From: Hemerocallis citrina
Taxonomy: Eukaryota; Streptophyta; Magnoliopsida; Asparagales; Asphodelaceae
Direction: 5' to 3'
DNA: 64,000 nt
NCBI GenBank assembly: GCA_017893485.1
Contig: CM030360.1
Span: forward strand, 143,972,697-144,036,696
Position 1 is the stretch's first letter; every line of letters starts with the position of its first letter. Position numbers and translations under genes: made by a program. Under the pieces are notes generated by a model. The model saw nothing but the letters and a program-made list of their open reading frames with translations. It had not been told where the DNA came from and did not search any database. Below, one piece after another: positions 1-9,726 of this stretch.

Positions 1-90
1 AATGGACCCAGAATTTCTTATTGTGCGATCGAAGATGATGCACCCACGACATGGGAAGAAGATGGTTGGCTAGCATCCATTTCTCTGTGA
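1..90 (+). CDS. possible C-terminal end of an unrecognised protein
   Basis: The first 30 codons are open and end in TGA at 88-90, with a tryptophan-rich acidic stretch (TTWEEDGW). The frame enters from outside the window. It lies inside the MULE-like terminal region described next, so it could be the 3' end of a gene carried by that element. No domain is recognisable and the open stretch is short enough to be chance. Confidence 0.2.
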   Translation, partial: NGPRISYCAIEDDAPTTWEEDGWLASISL

Positions 91-1150
91 ACATCAAAAA
101 ACCATGTGTCAACAACAATATTAATAAACGATGTATCAAGTTAAGAAATTAATAAGTCATGTTTCTTCAACAAAATTAATAAACGTTTTGTGAAGATAAC
201 AACAATTTCTCAATACTCGCATCGAACTACTACTCAGAACAATCCAAACCACAACATCTCCACACACTACATATTTATCTATATAAACAAATCTCATATG
301 AACATCCATTCATACATACACAACTATCAATATAATCATTAAAAATATAGCAATTTTAGTATATACCAATTTTTCCATAGATGTCTAATATACAACATTG
401 TCAATTATAGTATAAGAAACTACACGAATCCATTCATACTACTACTTAGATCAATCTCCTGAACATCTCATATACTACACTAACAATATAACTCTCAATC
501 ATCAAAGTGTATATTTTGAAATAAAATTAGGGTTTTCGAATACATACCACAATTTCGGATTTTAGAAGAGCTGTAGAAGAAATTAGTGCTAAATATAAAA
601 GTGAATAGAGATAAAAGGGAATCAAAATTATGGTTTATGGATGAATATTTTATGAAATTGTTTGGGATATAAAAGAGCACTCTTCACCGCCGAGAATTGT
701 GATCTAGGGTTTTTGGGTTTCGGGAGAATGAGGAAAAATCTAAAGTGAAAGGGAAAGGAGAAGAGGGAACCACTATTTAAATTTAATGAGGATTATAACT
801 GATGTCGTTATCTCCAACAACGGTACCAGTAATGCAAATGTCGTTCTTAGGGATAACTGCAACATTTATAAATTTTTTCGGTACTTGAAATTTTTTCTAA
901 GTCAGAAGGTTCACACTTGTATAAGATATGTAACTGATAATGTTACTCCAAACAGTGGCATGCTAAAAAAAATTAAAACTGATTCCGCTTTTTGGAACAA
1001 TGACATGGAATTAACCTATGCTGATTTTTTCCCAAGAACGTGTTATGCTGACGTATCTAAAATTGGGTCAGTTGGGTAATTTTTTTTAATGGGTCATTTT
1101 GGTCAATATTTTCAAAAAGTGCGGCAGTACGGAAAAATATTAGTGCTACA
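1..1150 (-). mobile_element. terminal part of a MULE-like element (right end)
   Basis: Bases 781-1150 match, in inverted orientation, the arms of the hairpin element at 5.7-6.5 kb. Both contain the imperfect palindromic motif AACTGATGTCGTTATCTCC and an outer stretch with GGGTCAGTTGGGTAA. Read on the minus strand from 1150, the sequence runs from a terminal inverted repeat (TIR) through a CT-rich leader with 'aaccctag' (about 690-710) to a possible first exon ending at a GTATGT splice donor near 547. The same layout is seen at the left end of the complete MULE at 52.4 kb. The rest of the element would lie left of the window. No TSD could be defined. Confidence 0.45.
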
Positions 1151-1202
1151 ATAGGTAGGAAAAGAATCATATTCATCACCAGCCCTAAGAGAAAATAATT
1201 GT

Positions 1203-1430
1203 TTGAGACAAATAAAACACCTGTATTTATTCTTATTCAGTCGAGTCAAATGGCTAAGACTAGGATCCGAACCGACCAATCCGAACCAATCCAATCCGAA
1301 CCGACCGGTTTTTAACCAAACCAATTGGGGGTTTGGATTGGATCGGTTCTTGATCTTCAATAACCAATTGGACCGGTTCGGTTGTTGGATGAGGCTTTCA
1401 AATAACCGATGAAACCGAACCGACCATACC
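1203..1430. repeat. CCGAACCGACC-type imperfect inverted repeat
   Basis: Short blocks of CCGAACC, CCAATCCGAACC and their complements (GGTTCGG, GGATTGGATCGG) alternate over about 200 bases and can pair. Reading frames on both strands here are by-products of the repeat. Such GGTTCGG/CCGAACC sequences are common dispersed repeats in plant genomes. I see no TSD and cannot name a family. Confidence 0.45.
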
Positions 1431-1484
1431 TCTATAAAAAAATATGTTCTACCTTTAATTTCTTGAATATACAAATAGTCATTT

Positions 1485-1780
1485 TGTTAGAATATTTGTC
1501 AGTTCTGGCTAACTAATAATTGTCAATCCCTTTAATTTAGCAATTTCCTAATCTAGCTAATTGATAATTGTCAATCCCTTTACTTTAGCAATTCGCTAAT
1601 TCTAGCCAACTGATTGTAATCCCACTATTGTAGCTTAATTGTCAATCCCTTTATTTTAGCAATTTCCTAATCTAGCTAATTGATTGTAATCCCACTATTG
1701 TAGCCTCAGATTACGAAGACAATTCTTGTATATAAGCTAATGAGTGGAATGAAAATGGACACGGGTTTCCAATTCTTTCA
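1485..1780 (+). repeat. 5' LTR of a Ty1/copia element
   Basis: It begins TGTTAGAATATTTG and ends TTCTTTCA, directly followed by the primer binding site TGGTATCAG. The middle contains a local duplication: the phrase 'attgtcaatcccttta' occurs three to four times with 'tagcaatt' and 'ctattgtag'. A TATA-like TATATAAG lies near 1729. The matching 3' LTR is not in the window. Confidence 0.72.
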
Positions 1781-1793
1781 TGGTATCAGTTGC
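1781..1793 (+). other. primer binding site (initiator-Met tRNA type)
   Basis: TGGTATCAG directly follows the LTR end. This is the usual plant copia primer site complementary to initiator tRNA-Met. The continuation (TTGC in place of AGC) has drifted from the consensus. Confidence 0.65.
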
Positions 1794-1938
1794 TTAGGGA
1801 AATTTCTTCTGCCACCTTAGCCACCATCACCACTATCCTCTTTATCTACTTACTTTCTTCCTTTCAATTGCAGAATCCAAAATTCACCCCGCTACCACCG
1901 TCACCAACATCAAAACAGCCATCCCCGTTGTGCTTGAC

Positions 1939-2875
1939 ATGGAAAACGGCCAATACATAAATTGGTCTACCCTGTTCAAGCTTCATTGCCGTGCTAATAT
2001 GGTGTACGAACACATCATCCCACCACCGGAAACTACGGCGCCGGCAGTCTCCTCTACTAATGCTGAAAAAGAAGCCGAAAAGGCTCTTTGGGATAGGCTC
2101 GATGCTGGTCCTTCAATGGATTTATAGTACAATATCTTCTGATCTCCTCAACTCCATCATTGATTCGGATGATAAGGCCAAAAATGCTTGGAATCGCTTG
2201 GCTGACATATTCCAAGACAATCAAAATTCCCGTGTCGTCTTTCTCGAAACCGAATTCACTAATACTCATCTTAGTGACTTCCCTAATGTTTCAGCCTACT
2301 GTAATCGATTGAAGGTTTTGGCGGATCAATTGGCAAATGTCGGTGCAAAAATCTCGGATCAAAGACTGGTGCTGAAACTTATTGGTGGCCTCACTGAAGC
2401 CTACAGTGGCTTTGTCACTGTTATTCAACAACGTGACCCTCTTCCTTCCTTTGCCAAGGCTCGTTCCATGCTTTGTTTGGAGGAGAAAAGCAAGCAGCAA
2501 CGTACCCAACGTGACTCAGGTTCGACCTCGTCTTTGCTTGTTCATTCTTCCACTGATAATTCTATTTCTTATGGACAGCAGAATAATAATAATAACAATG
2601 CAAGCAATAATAATAATCGAGGAAAAAGGACCAATACCCGTGGAAGAGGTCGAGGAGGGAATAACAACCATTACCGCGGCGCCGGTCGCGGAGGCGGCAA
2701 CCAGTAGCCACAACAAGGGCAGCCACGACAAGGGCAGCCTCAATGAACCTACCCATCATGGGGTGCGTGGTTCCCACAGTAGCCATGGGCAACTCCACCT
2801 TGCCCGTATCCCACCACTCTATGGTAGCGTCCACTTGCAGCAAGATGTTCTCGATTTCCGTCCCTCACAGTCATT
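1939..2875 (+). pseudogene. Ty1/copia gag (UBN2 type), frameshifted and truncated
   Basis: The reading frame starts at ATG 1939 ([16 protein letters not shown]), typical of the N terminus of copia gag polypeptides. After a stop at 2125 the homology continues in another frame: [13 protein letters not shown], the UBN2 core with [19 protein letters not shown], then [12 protein letters not shown]. The tail is Asn/Gly/Arg-rich ([12 protein letters not shown] and RGRGRGG), as in many gag proteins before the zinc knuckle. In-frame stops follow from about 2705. Homology ends near 2875, where a copia remnant of opposite orientation begins, so protease and pol of this element are missing here. Confidence 0.8.
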
Positions 2876-4803
2876 CTATACTGCCATAACACCTACAATA
2901 CGTCTTTTACCATCATAAAGAGTATTGTTTGCTACAATATTTGCAATTTGGTTGTTGCAGAACATAATAAAAATGATTACTTTAACCATTCTCAAAGGAA
3001 TATTTAGCAATAGGTTTTTCATCCATTTCGCTTCTTCACAGCACAAGATAGTGCAAAGAGTTCTGACTCCATGGATGAGAAACAAGACATGCTTGTTTTT
3101 TAAATTTTCATGATACAGCTGCTCCTCCTAGTGTAAACACATAACCGCTAGTGGACCGACTTTCACCATTTTCTGAGCACCACAATGCATCAGAGTATCC
3201 CTATAATACTGAAGGATAACCAGAGGTACATAAAGCAAATACTTGAGTACTGTTTAGGTATCCCATTAGCCTCTCAAGGGCATTCCAGTGTGATTTATTA
3301 AGATTACTAGTGAACCTCCTAAGCATGCATACGGTAAAGGCTAATCAGGTCTGATACATGTCATTACATATATGAGACTTCCAATGACTTTAGAGTAATC
3401 TAACTGTCTCACCGTTGCACTATCATTAGGTGTTAATTTTATAAAACTATCATAAGGAGTACCAAACATTCTGCAATTACTGTAATATTAGTCCTGCAAC
3501 ACTTTTTTAATGTAATGGATTGGCTAAGGATTATTCCTTGCCTTACAAAATCCACTCATGCCTAATATGGTGCCCACAACACCTAGGTGTTTCATGTTGA
3601 ATTGTTTGGATATCATAGTTTTAACTTCTAGTTCAATAGAGCTGTCACTTCCAACAACAAAAGTTTATCATCAACATACGCGCAAATAATGTCAATTTTA
3701 TTCGATTCATCATGATAATAAAAGTATTTGTTAGAATTACTAGATTCAAAACCTAAGCTCCTTATTGTTTTATCAAATTTCTTGTGCCATATTTTAGGTG
3801 CTTGTTTTAATCCATACAATAATTTTAATAACTTGCAAACTATATTCTGAATCTTTAAGTACACAACCTTCAGGTTTGTTCATATAGATTTCTTCATTGA
3901 AATCACCATTTAGGAAAGCAGACTTAACATCTAACAAAATTTTCAATAGATTTTACAGCAAGAAGAATCCTTATAGTAGAGATATGACATACATGTGAGT
4001 AAACATCAAAATAGTCTACACCACATTGTTGAGTATAACCTTTAGCTACTAAATGTGTTTTATACTTAGCTACAGTTCCATTAGGATTAAGTTTCTTCTT
4101 CGTGACCTCCAGTTTAGTTGGTTCACAATTAGGATTAAATTTATTTTTCTTCAACTTAGGAACACGTTTAGTATTGGTTAATATATTTGCAGTCGAGAGT
4201 TGTTTGTTAAATCAATTCTAAATTCATCATAGTTCTAGTCTCATCTTCAACCCCAATACAACGCTTAAGATGTGCAAGTTTAATTTGTTCAGACAACCTA
4301 TATATCTCAGTTTTAAAGGAGAGTCACGCCAAGTAATTTGTAAATTATAGCACCAACAAAAAACTCAAAACACACAGTGGTATTCTTAGTTTTTAGTTTT
4401 TCTACTAGATTTTCAAGTTCTGTTACTTGAGAGAGAATTAGTTTCTCCTATTTGAATTCAAATGCCATGAATTTATCGATCAAATGTGCCTTGGAGATGT
4501 TCTCCTCTTTAAATTTATCTAGCAGGTTGTCCCATATCTCCTTGATTGTCTCATACTTCATGTACACATCTGCAAGACGATCTGATATGCTGTTCAGCAA
4601 GAATTCTCTACACAAGTTTTCATCTATCACCTAAGTTGCATCATCCACATCCTCAACACAATCATCATAAGTTGTTTGAAAATTATAAAATATTTTCATA
4701 AACTTTATCCCATATTGTGCTTTCCTCTTCCAGCTATTAAATTCAGAACTGCTAAATCTCTTTAGTTTAGGAACCTCGTACGGATGATTATGTTTTTCCA
4801 TAT
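2876..4803 (-). pseudogene. degenerate Ty1/copia element, gag plus RT-RNase H, internal deletion
   Basis: Read on the minus strand the order is gag N terminus (start near 4800, MEKHNHPYEVPKLKRFS), gag middle (IKEIWDNLLDKFKEEN, 4448-4630), then directly reverse transcriptase: NPNGTVAKYKTHLVAKGYTQ (3924-4154), LLYGLKQAPKIWHKKFDK and the catalytic block CAYVDD (3628-3864). RNase H follows, with YDGKRR near 2890. Protease and integrase are absent between gag and RT, so the copy has an internal deletion. Frameshifts and stops run throughout. It abuts the plus-strand copia gag at about 2876, implying insertion or rearrangement between two unrelated copia copies. Confidence 0.75.
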
Positions 4804-4924
4804 CAAAGGGGTAAACAATAAATTCCAGAAAATAGAGAGTTTATTCTGAATAATTACTGTTCATGTAATTTTAGAGAAAGAGCATTGGTATTCTGTAAAT
4901 CTGCTCTAAAACAATAAAACTGTT

Positions 4925-5130
4925 GTGAAATCGTGACCACCTATTAGGTGGATGTTCATCTATTAAGTCAATGGTCCAAGCCCACATACTCAGGTGGTGG
5001 CCCAACCACACCACCAAACTCTAACCCTAACTTCCTCCCTATATATATGTTATGAACAAAGAGCCACACTACTTATTCGGCCTCACCTCTTTAACTCTCT
5101 CTTTTGTAACCCGTTATCAGCACAAAGCCT
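4925..5130 (+). promoter_or_regulatory. possible copia LTR promoter and leader fragment
   Basis: A stretch starting TGTTGTGAAATCG contains a TATATATATG box near 5041, a CT-rich segment and then CCCGTTATCAGCACAAAGCC. The last part resembles the LTR-to-leader junction of some plant copia elements. I cannot find a partner LTR or a gag on this strand, so the identification is tentative. Confidence 0.3.
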
Positions 5131-5289
5131 CAAGGAGCTCTAAACCGCTGGTTTAACCATTGCAAGAAATTTATATCACCGATCTTTCTATTCGTTCTCA
5201 TACGGCACCGAACTTTCATGCATACTTTCATGTGTACACGGCGTCAAACTTAATAATCTGTTACTAGTACTACTTTGTCCGTGAAAACG

Positions 5290-5480
5290 ACAAACTATAA
5301 AGTCATGTTTCTAAAATCCATGATAGATTAATCAATCAGTTTTTGTTGATGAGATCCATGTTAGATTAATCAATCAGATTATTTTCATTGATGAAATTCA
5401 TGTTAGATTAATCAAACATATTATTTTTAAGATCCATGTTAGATTTACTAGACTTAATTTGATTAATATGGCTTAATTTT
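5290..5480. repeat. short direct repeats of TTAGATTAATCAATCAG type
   Basis: Three to four imperfect copies of 'gatccatgttagattaatcaatcag' lie roughly 50 bases apart, diverging toward the right. No gene is seen between 5130 and 5690. The stretch is otherwise A+T-rich and unassigned. Confidence 0.4.
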
Positions 5481-5689
5481 GGGTTTAATTATCCTAGATT
5501 AATCAGATTGCTTTTGTCTCTTTCTATTGACATATTGGGCCTCTCGTATTCTTCATGGTATGATTTTATAAGTAAAGTGCGACCTATAAGAGACATTATA
5601 AGTGGGATTGAAGCATGAAGGTTGAAATTACTGTTTTTTTCTCTCTCTTCTCTGATACTCATTTAAATCAGTTGTACAAGTTTTCTGAC

Positions 5690-6490
5690 TGTAGCAATGA
5701 ATCTAAGAACTTTTTCTGTACTCATCCACTTTTTGAAAATATTGAATGATCTGACCCGCTGTCGAAAATATTTACCCAACTGACTCAGTTTTGGACACGT
5801 CAGCATTAACCGTTATTGGAAATAACGTTTTAGGTTAATACCTTGCCATTTTTCCAAAAAGCGGCATCAGTTTAAATTAGTTTTAGCATGCTGCTGTTTG
5901 AAAAAATGAAATCGGTGAACCTTCTGACTTGAAAAAAATTTCAAGTGCTGAAACAACTTATAAATAATGCCGTTATCCCCAAGAACAGCATTAGTATGAC
6001 CGATGCCGTTGTTGGAGATAACGACATCAGTTATAATACTCATTAAACTCTTTTCCTCCACAATCGTTCTTCCAAACAACGGCATGAGATAACTGTTGCT
6101 GTTCTTAGAAACAGCGGCAACAGTTCACAGAAATAGCTTAGCCAAGTATAAGTAATAAAATAAACTGTTGCCGCTGTTCCAAACAACGACATCAGTTATC
6201 CCTAATAATGAATATTATAACTGATGTTGCTATTCCTAACAACGTCATATGTAATGCTGGTACCGCTGTTCCAAACAACGACATCAGCTATATGACTTTT
6301 TCACACTTGTATTTTTTTCCAAGTCAGAGAGAGTACATGATTAGGAATAAGTTAACTGATGTCGTTACTCCAATAGCGGCATGCAAATTTTTTTATAACA
6401 AATGCTGCTATTTGAAACAACGACATATAAATAACCTTTGTCGTTATTTATAATAACGGTTAATGCTGATGTAACCCCCGTTTCCATCTA
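5690..6490. mobile_element. hairpin-forming non-autonomous MULE-like element
   Basis: Two inverted arms (about 5798-6046 and 6206-6474) face each other across a 160-base spacer. Each holds the units GTCAGCATTAACCGTTATT, CATCAGTT and CTGACTTG, and the motif GCCGTTGTTGGAGATAACG or its variants. The left arm also matches the terminal region at 781-1150. Reading frames across it are repeat by-products. The long arms and repeated palindromes fit a deletion derivative of a long-TIR MULE. The outer limits and a 9-base TSD could not be fixed by eye. Transcription would give a double-stranded RNA. Confidence 0.55.
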
Positions 6491-6591
6491 TACGTATTTT
6501 CTATGTATTTTCGGTGTTTTGATTCTTTTTTAAAAAAATTGTTTTCTTAAATTTGTTTTTTTGTTTCAAATTTATTTTGAATCTTCTATTA

Positions 6592-7440
6592 CACTACAAC
6601 ACGGAACCTATTCGCCGGCGGTTTTTTACGCCGGTGAAACATTCACCGGCGTTTATAAAAACGCCGATGCAAATGCCGCCAAATCGAGCGTCGCGGAAAG
6701 ATAGGCGCATTCACCGGCGTTTTTACTGGTGCCGGTATATCTTTAAAATACACCGGCGGCCAGACAAACGCCGGTATATGGCGATTTCTGGGTGCCGTTC
6801 TATCCCCAATATACATTCACCGGCGGTCACATACCGCCGGTATATATCTTTTCACCGGCGATTGTACAAATGCCGGTGAATGTGTAATATTTACCGGCGG
6901 TCATAGAACGCCGGTGTATGCTTGTTTCTAAGCGCCCTTCTTTCCCTACTTACAAACATCGGCGTGTCGTAAAACGCCGCTATATAGATATTCACCGGCG
7001 TTTTATAAAACGCCGGTGTATCTTCGGAGTGCTGCAACTTACGGGTACACCCGCCTGTGTGGAAACGCCTCTCTAACGAAATTTTCAACTAAACAATTAG
7101 ATACACCGGCGTTCTATGAAACGCCGGTGTATGCCCGTTGGTTTTTCCTGCTCCAATTTTTCATTCGATTTCAATTCACAATTTCATTTAAAAAACCTGT
7201 AAACTAATTCACAACTGATTCAACAAATTTCAGGCATATTAATGCGCAAATCACAACCAAACACAAGAATTAATTAAGATAATAAAGTTTCACACATAGT
7301 CTATTAATCGTCCAAATTCACCGCTTAATTAACCTCATAATTAACAAATACAGTAATTAACATCCCAAATATCTCAACAACTACTTAAAACAACAATCCA
7401 GAACATAACAACAACAAGAACAACATAACAACAACAACTA
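6592..7440 (+). mobile_element. CACTA element, one end only
   Basis: It starts with the CACTACAACA terminus at 6592. From about 6613 to 7130 it contains a dozen copies of the subterminal motif ACACCGGCG...CGCCGGTGT in both orientations, spaced tens of bases apart. The same terminus and motif occur in the complete CACTA at 28.7-31.9 kb, so this is a related copy. From 7140 to 7440 the sequence is A+T-rich interior. No TGTTGTAGTG end is present, so the element is truncated, probably near the copia remnant that follows. Confidence 0.68.
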
Positions 7441-7484
7441 GATTCGGATGAGGTATCACTTTATCAAGATGGCAGTTGAAAAAA

Positions 7485-7704
7485 AAAAAGTGGTTGAAGC
7501 TTTCAAAGATTCTTGGCACAAAGAATCTGGCTGACATGCTTGCAAAGGTAGTGAATAGCAAGAATCATCAGTTTTGTTATTCCGCTATCTGATTCTCTCC
7601 AAGTTAATTGATGGGGGACTCGCACAGGCACATGCCTTGAATAGGCCAAGAGGGAAATGAAGAATAGGTTTGAGACTTCGTATATATGTTTCCAAGTGAG
7701 AGAT
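7485..7704 (+). pseudogene. 3' end of a Ty1/copia polyprotein
   Basis: The sequence reads ILGTKNLADMLAKVVNSKNHQFC with stops soon after. This matches the end of copia RNase H, where the conserved phrase is ADMLTK followed by a phenylalanine-cysteine block. It runs into a purine-rich tract (AAGTGAGAGATTG) just before the LTR, as expected for a polypurine tract. Nothing upstream of the RNase H tail remains. Confidence 0.55.
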
Positions 7705-8010
7705 TGTTGAGATTTTGTGGATCCTATAAACACAAAGGAGATGAAGGGTTGAAGACGGAGAAGCATGAAGCAGCAGCAGCAATGCAGTGTGTAGTCGACT
7801 GCATTTAATTTCAGTCGACTATAGTCGACAGACTGCTCTCCAATGCAGGAGAATCAATCGACTGCGAAGAGGGGCAGTTGACAACAACCATCTGCAAGGC
7901 TCTCCTCTGACTTTCTCAAGTCTCAAAGCAGTCGATTGCAAATTGGTGCAGTCGACCGCAATGACGCCAAATCAGGAATTTGGTTTACAGCTGCGAACCA
8001 ATCTTGTGTA

Positions 8011-8074
<64 letters not shown>

Positions 8075-8405
8075 ATGGTGTACGATTCTAGGGTTATTCA
8101 CACAGTGTTCTACCAACAAGAGAGAGTGTTGGGCTACCATTTTGAGAGATTAGAGTGGAGATAATCTCGACACCCTGGGGATGAGATCGTAAATGATTGT
8201 AAACATGTTTCTTTTCATATTTGCTAGAGAAAATCGCATAAATGTCTTTGCGTAGATAAATAGTTATTGCATTGGGTGAACCTCAATAAAAAATTTGGAT
8301 TAACCTCAATAAAAATATCGTGTGTTTGCATGTTGGTTGCATTTGTTCGTGTTTCTTTGATTTCGATTACTTGTTGCATCTCGATTTTCAGTATTGAACT
8401 CAACA
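7705..8405 (+). repeat. 3' LTR of a Ty1/copia element
   Basis: It begins TGTTGAGATTTTG after the polypurine tract and ends with the inverse terminus CTCAACA at 8405. It contains repeated GTCGACTGC/CAGTCGAC words (7790-7960), a long TA microsatellite and a CT/GA-rich R-like part. No 5' partner lies in the window. It was inserted near the 3' side of the carboxypeptidase pseudogene. Confidence 0.62.
8014..8071. repeat. (TA)n microsatellite
   Basis: About 29 uninterrupted TA units lie inside the copia LTR. The length is likely polymorphic. Confidence 0.97.
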
Positions 8406-8439
8406 CATTGCACACGTCCAGTATCATACTATCACTAAT

Positions 8440-8587
8440 ATATTATGAAAGTTGAATTTGCACTTAGAAAGAAGAGGGGGAAAACTCAAACACTACCTAT
8501 ACAGTAAAAAAATTATGCTTTGTAACAGATCAATGATTATCGGTGTGATGAGGGGTAGGAATCTCGTCATTTCTTGGTCAAAGTACT
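8440..8587 (-). pseudogene. possible SCPL exon H
   Basis: On the minus strand, just beyond exon G, the sequence reads SEQYFDQEMTRFLPLITPI. It is reminiscent of the SCPL stretch after the ALHAN block (CS...W.D...T.LP.I..LI). The 829-base hAT element sits at its upstream edge, with the TSD GCTCAGAG lying in the SEQ codons. There is no clear acceptor site and the following YSGD block is absent, so this is a weak call based mainly on position. Confidence 0.35.
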
Positions 8588-8764
8588 GCTCAGAGCAGTG
8601 GCGTAGCTAGGATTTTGACCTAGAGGGTGCGACGCTTACTATTAAAAAAATAGTAAATTATAATAAATACATTTTTATTTCTCAAAACATCATATATTAA
8701 TACCAAATGTCATAAACTATTACAATTAGTAAATAGTCATTTTCTTTGGCAATAAAACCCTTGA

Positions 8765-8955
8765 AAACTTCATATTATGAAAATATTGACTGATATCTTC
8801 ATTCTCAGTGATGTCTAATATGTCTCTTTCAATATATGCCACCAAACAATCATCATCTCATCTTCCAATCGGTTGCATAATGAAGTCTTGATTATTTTCA
8901 CCGCAGAAAATACTCCCTACTATCGCAGTTGCAGTGGTTAATAGAAATGCCAACT
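8765..8955 (-). pseudogene. hAT transposase C-terminal dimerisation remnant
   Basis: Minus-strand frames give LLTTATAIVGSIF, then KIIKTS, NRLEDEMM and AYIERDILDI with frame changes between them. This pattern matches the end of ZMYM1-like (TTF-type) hAT transposases, where a TTATVERSFS...KIIKTRLRNRM..E block precedes the C terminus. The rest of the transposase is deleted, making this a deletion derivative rather than a de novo MITE. Confidence 0.65.
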
Positions 8956-9040
8956 TTGAGATTTTTTCTATGTAAAGCTGGTGACAAATCATTTGGGGTT
9001 GCCAGGATATTATTCATCAAATGTAAATTAAATGCAACTT

Positions 9041-9112
9041 CACATTGTGCGCGTGGATTAGTGTATTTGACTTCAAATTAGAAGGTCATGGGTTCAACTC
9101 CCATTGTTGTCA
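9041..9112 (+). other. tRNA-like stretch in the hAT element
   Basis: A box-A-like TGGATTAGTG and a box-B-like GGGTTCAACTCCC lie about 35 bases apart, with a CTTCAAA loop-like segment between. A second, opposite-strand stretch at 9250-9320 has GGTTCAAGTCC and TGGTTAGGA. The stems are incomplete, so neither is called a tRNA gene. They look like tRNA-derived modules carried by the element. Confidence 0.35.
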
Positions 9113-9529
9113 AATAATTTTTTATTTTTGTCATTTTAAAAGAAATTAAATTTTCAAATCAAAGTAAAAACTAAATCCTATTTCAGTTGGGACTCGAACA
9201 AAAAGAAATTAAAATTTCAAATAAAAGTTTAAAAAAATAAAAGTTAAAAAATTGTTGCTAGGACTTGAACCTGGGTCTTCTATGTAAGAACCAAGTATCC
9301 TAACCAACTAACCTACAACAAATTGTTGAAATATCCTATATTACTCTATTTATATTACTTATCATGTACATGTAAATTCGAGGGGCGCAGCCGCACCCCC
9401 TGGGACCATGTAGCTACGCCCCTGGCTCAGAGTATCCAATCCATGAAACATTTAGACCCAAATTATATATTAATTAAGAAATGATGAATATACGCAAATA
9501 TGGAAACTGACTAGTTTTAAGTTTTCTAC

Positions 9530-9648
9530 CTGCGTACTGTCCATGGATGCATAAGAGCTGTAGTGTTTGCATGTAGAGCTTGTTGCACATCAGCAATGTT
9601 CAGATGCGGATCCATATATAAATTTGAACAAGTATCAAAACCACTAAC
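9530..9648 (-). pseudogene. SCPL exon G (DVQQALHANTT block)
   Basis: The minus strand has an AG acceptor (GGAACAG) before 9648 and a CGCAG/GTAGAA donor after 9530, giving a 119-base exon. One open frame reads SGFDTCSNLYMDPH then LNIADVQQALHANTTAL then MHPWT. This is the conserved SCPL segment (Y.PC...Y...YLN..DVQ.ALHANTT.L..PW). It is the best preserved exon, with no stop. It is separated from the preceding exon at 32 kb by the gypsy solo LTR, the Tat element, small inverted-repeat elements and a CACTA. Confidence 0.8.
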
Positions 9649-9726
9649 CTGTTCCAGTCAGCTAATACTGTATAACTATTAAATGCACATAAACACTAAA
9701 ATTTAGGAAGTGCATAGGCTTATACT

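Larger units (their letters stand above)
8596..9424 (-). mobile_element. non-autonomous hAT element, 829 bp
   Basis: The ends are CAGTGGCGTAGCTAGG and CTACGCCCCTG, near-perfect inverted repeats, flanked by the exact 8-base duplication GCTCAGAG (8588-8595 and 9425-9432). An 8-base duplication and CAG.GGCGTAGC ends are hAT hallmarks. Inside is a minus-strand remnant of a transposase C terminus and two tRNA-like stretches. It inserted between or into the last visible exons of the SCPL pseudogene. Confidence 0.88.

Noticed and set aside
1112..1474. 120-codon minus-strand frame with FGLDWFGLVGSDP-like repeats
   Set aside because: It reads through the CCGAACC inverted repeat, and the opposite strand is open over the same bases. 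No protein family resemblance.
7503..7782. Minus-strand frames over the copia 3' end
   Set aside because: The plus strand carries the recognisable RNase H tail and polypurine tract, so these are shadows.
9041..9112. A tRNA gene
   Set aside because: Boxes A and B are present but the acceptor stem and full cloverleaf cannot be formed convincingly, so it is listed only as tRNA-like.
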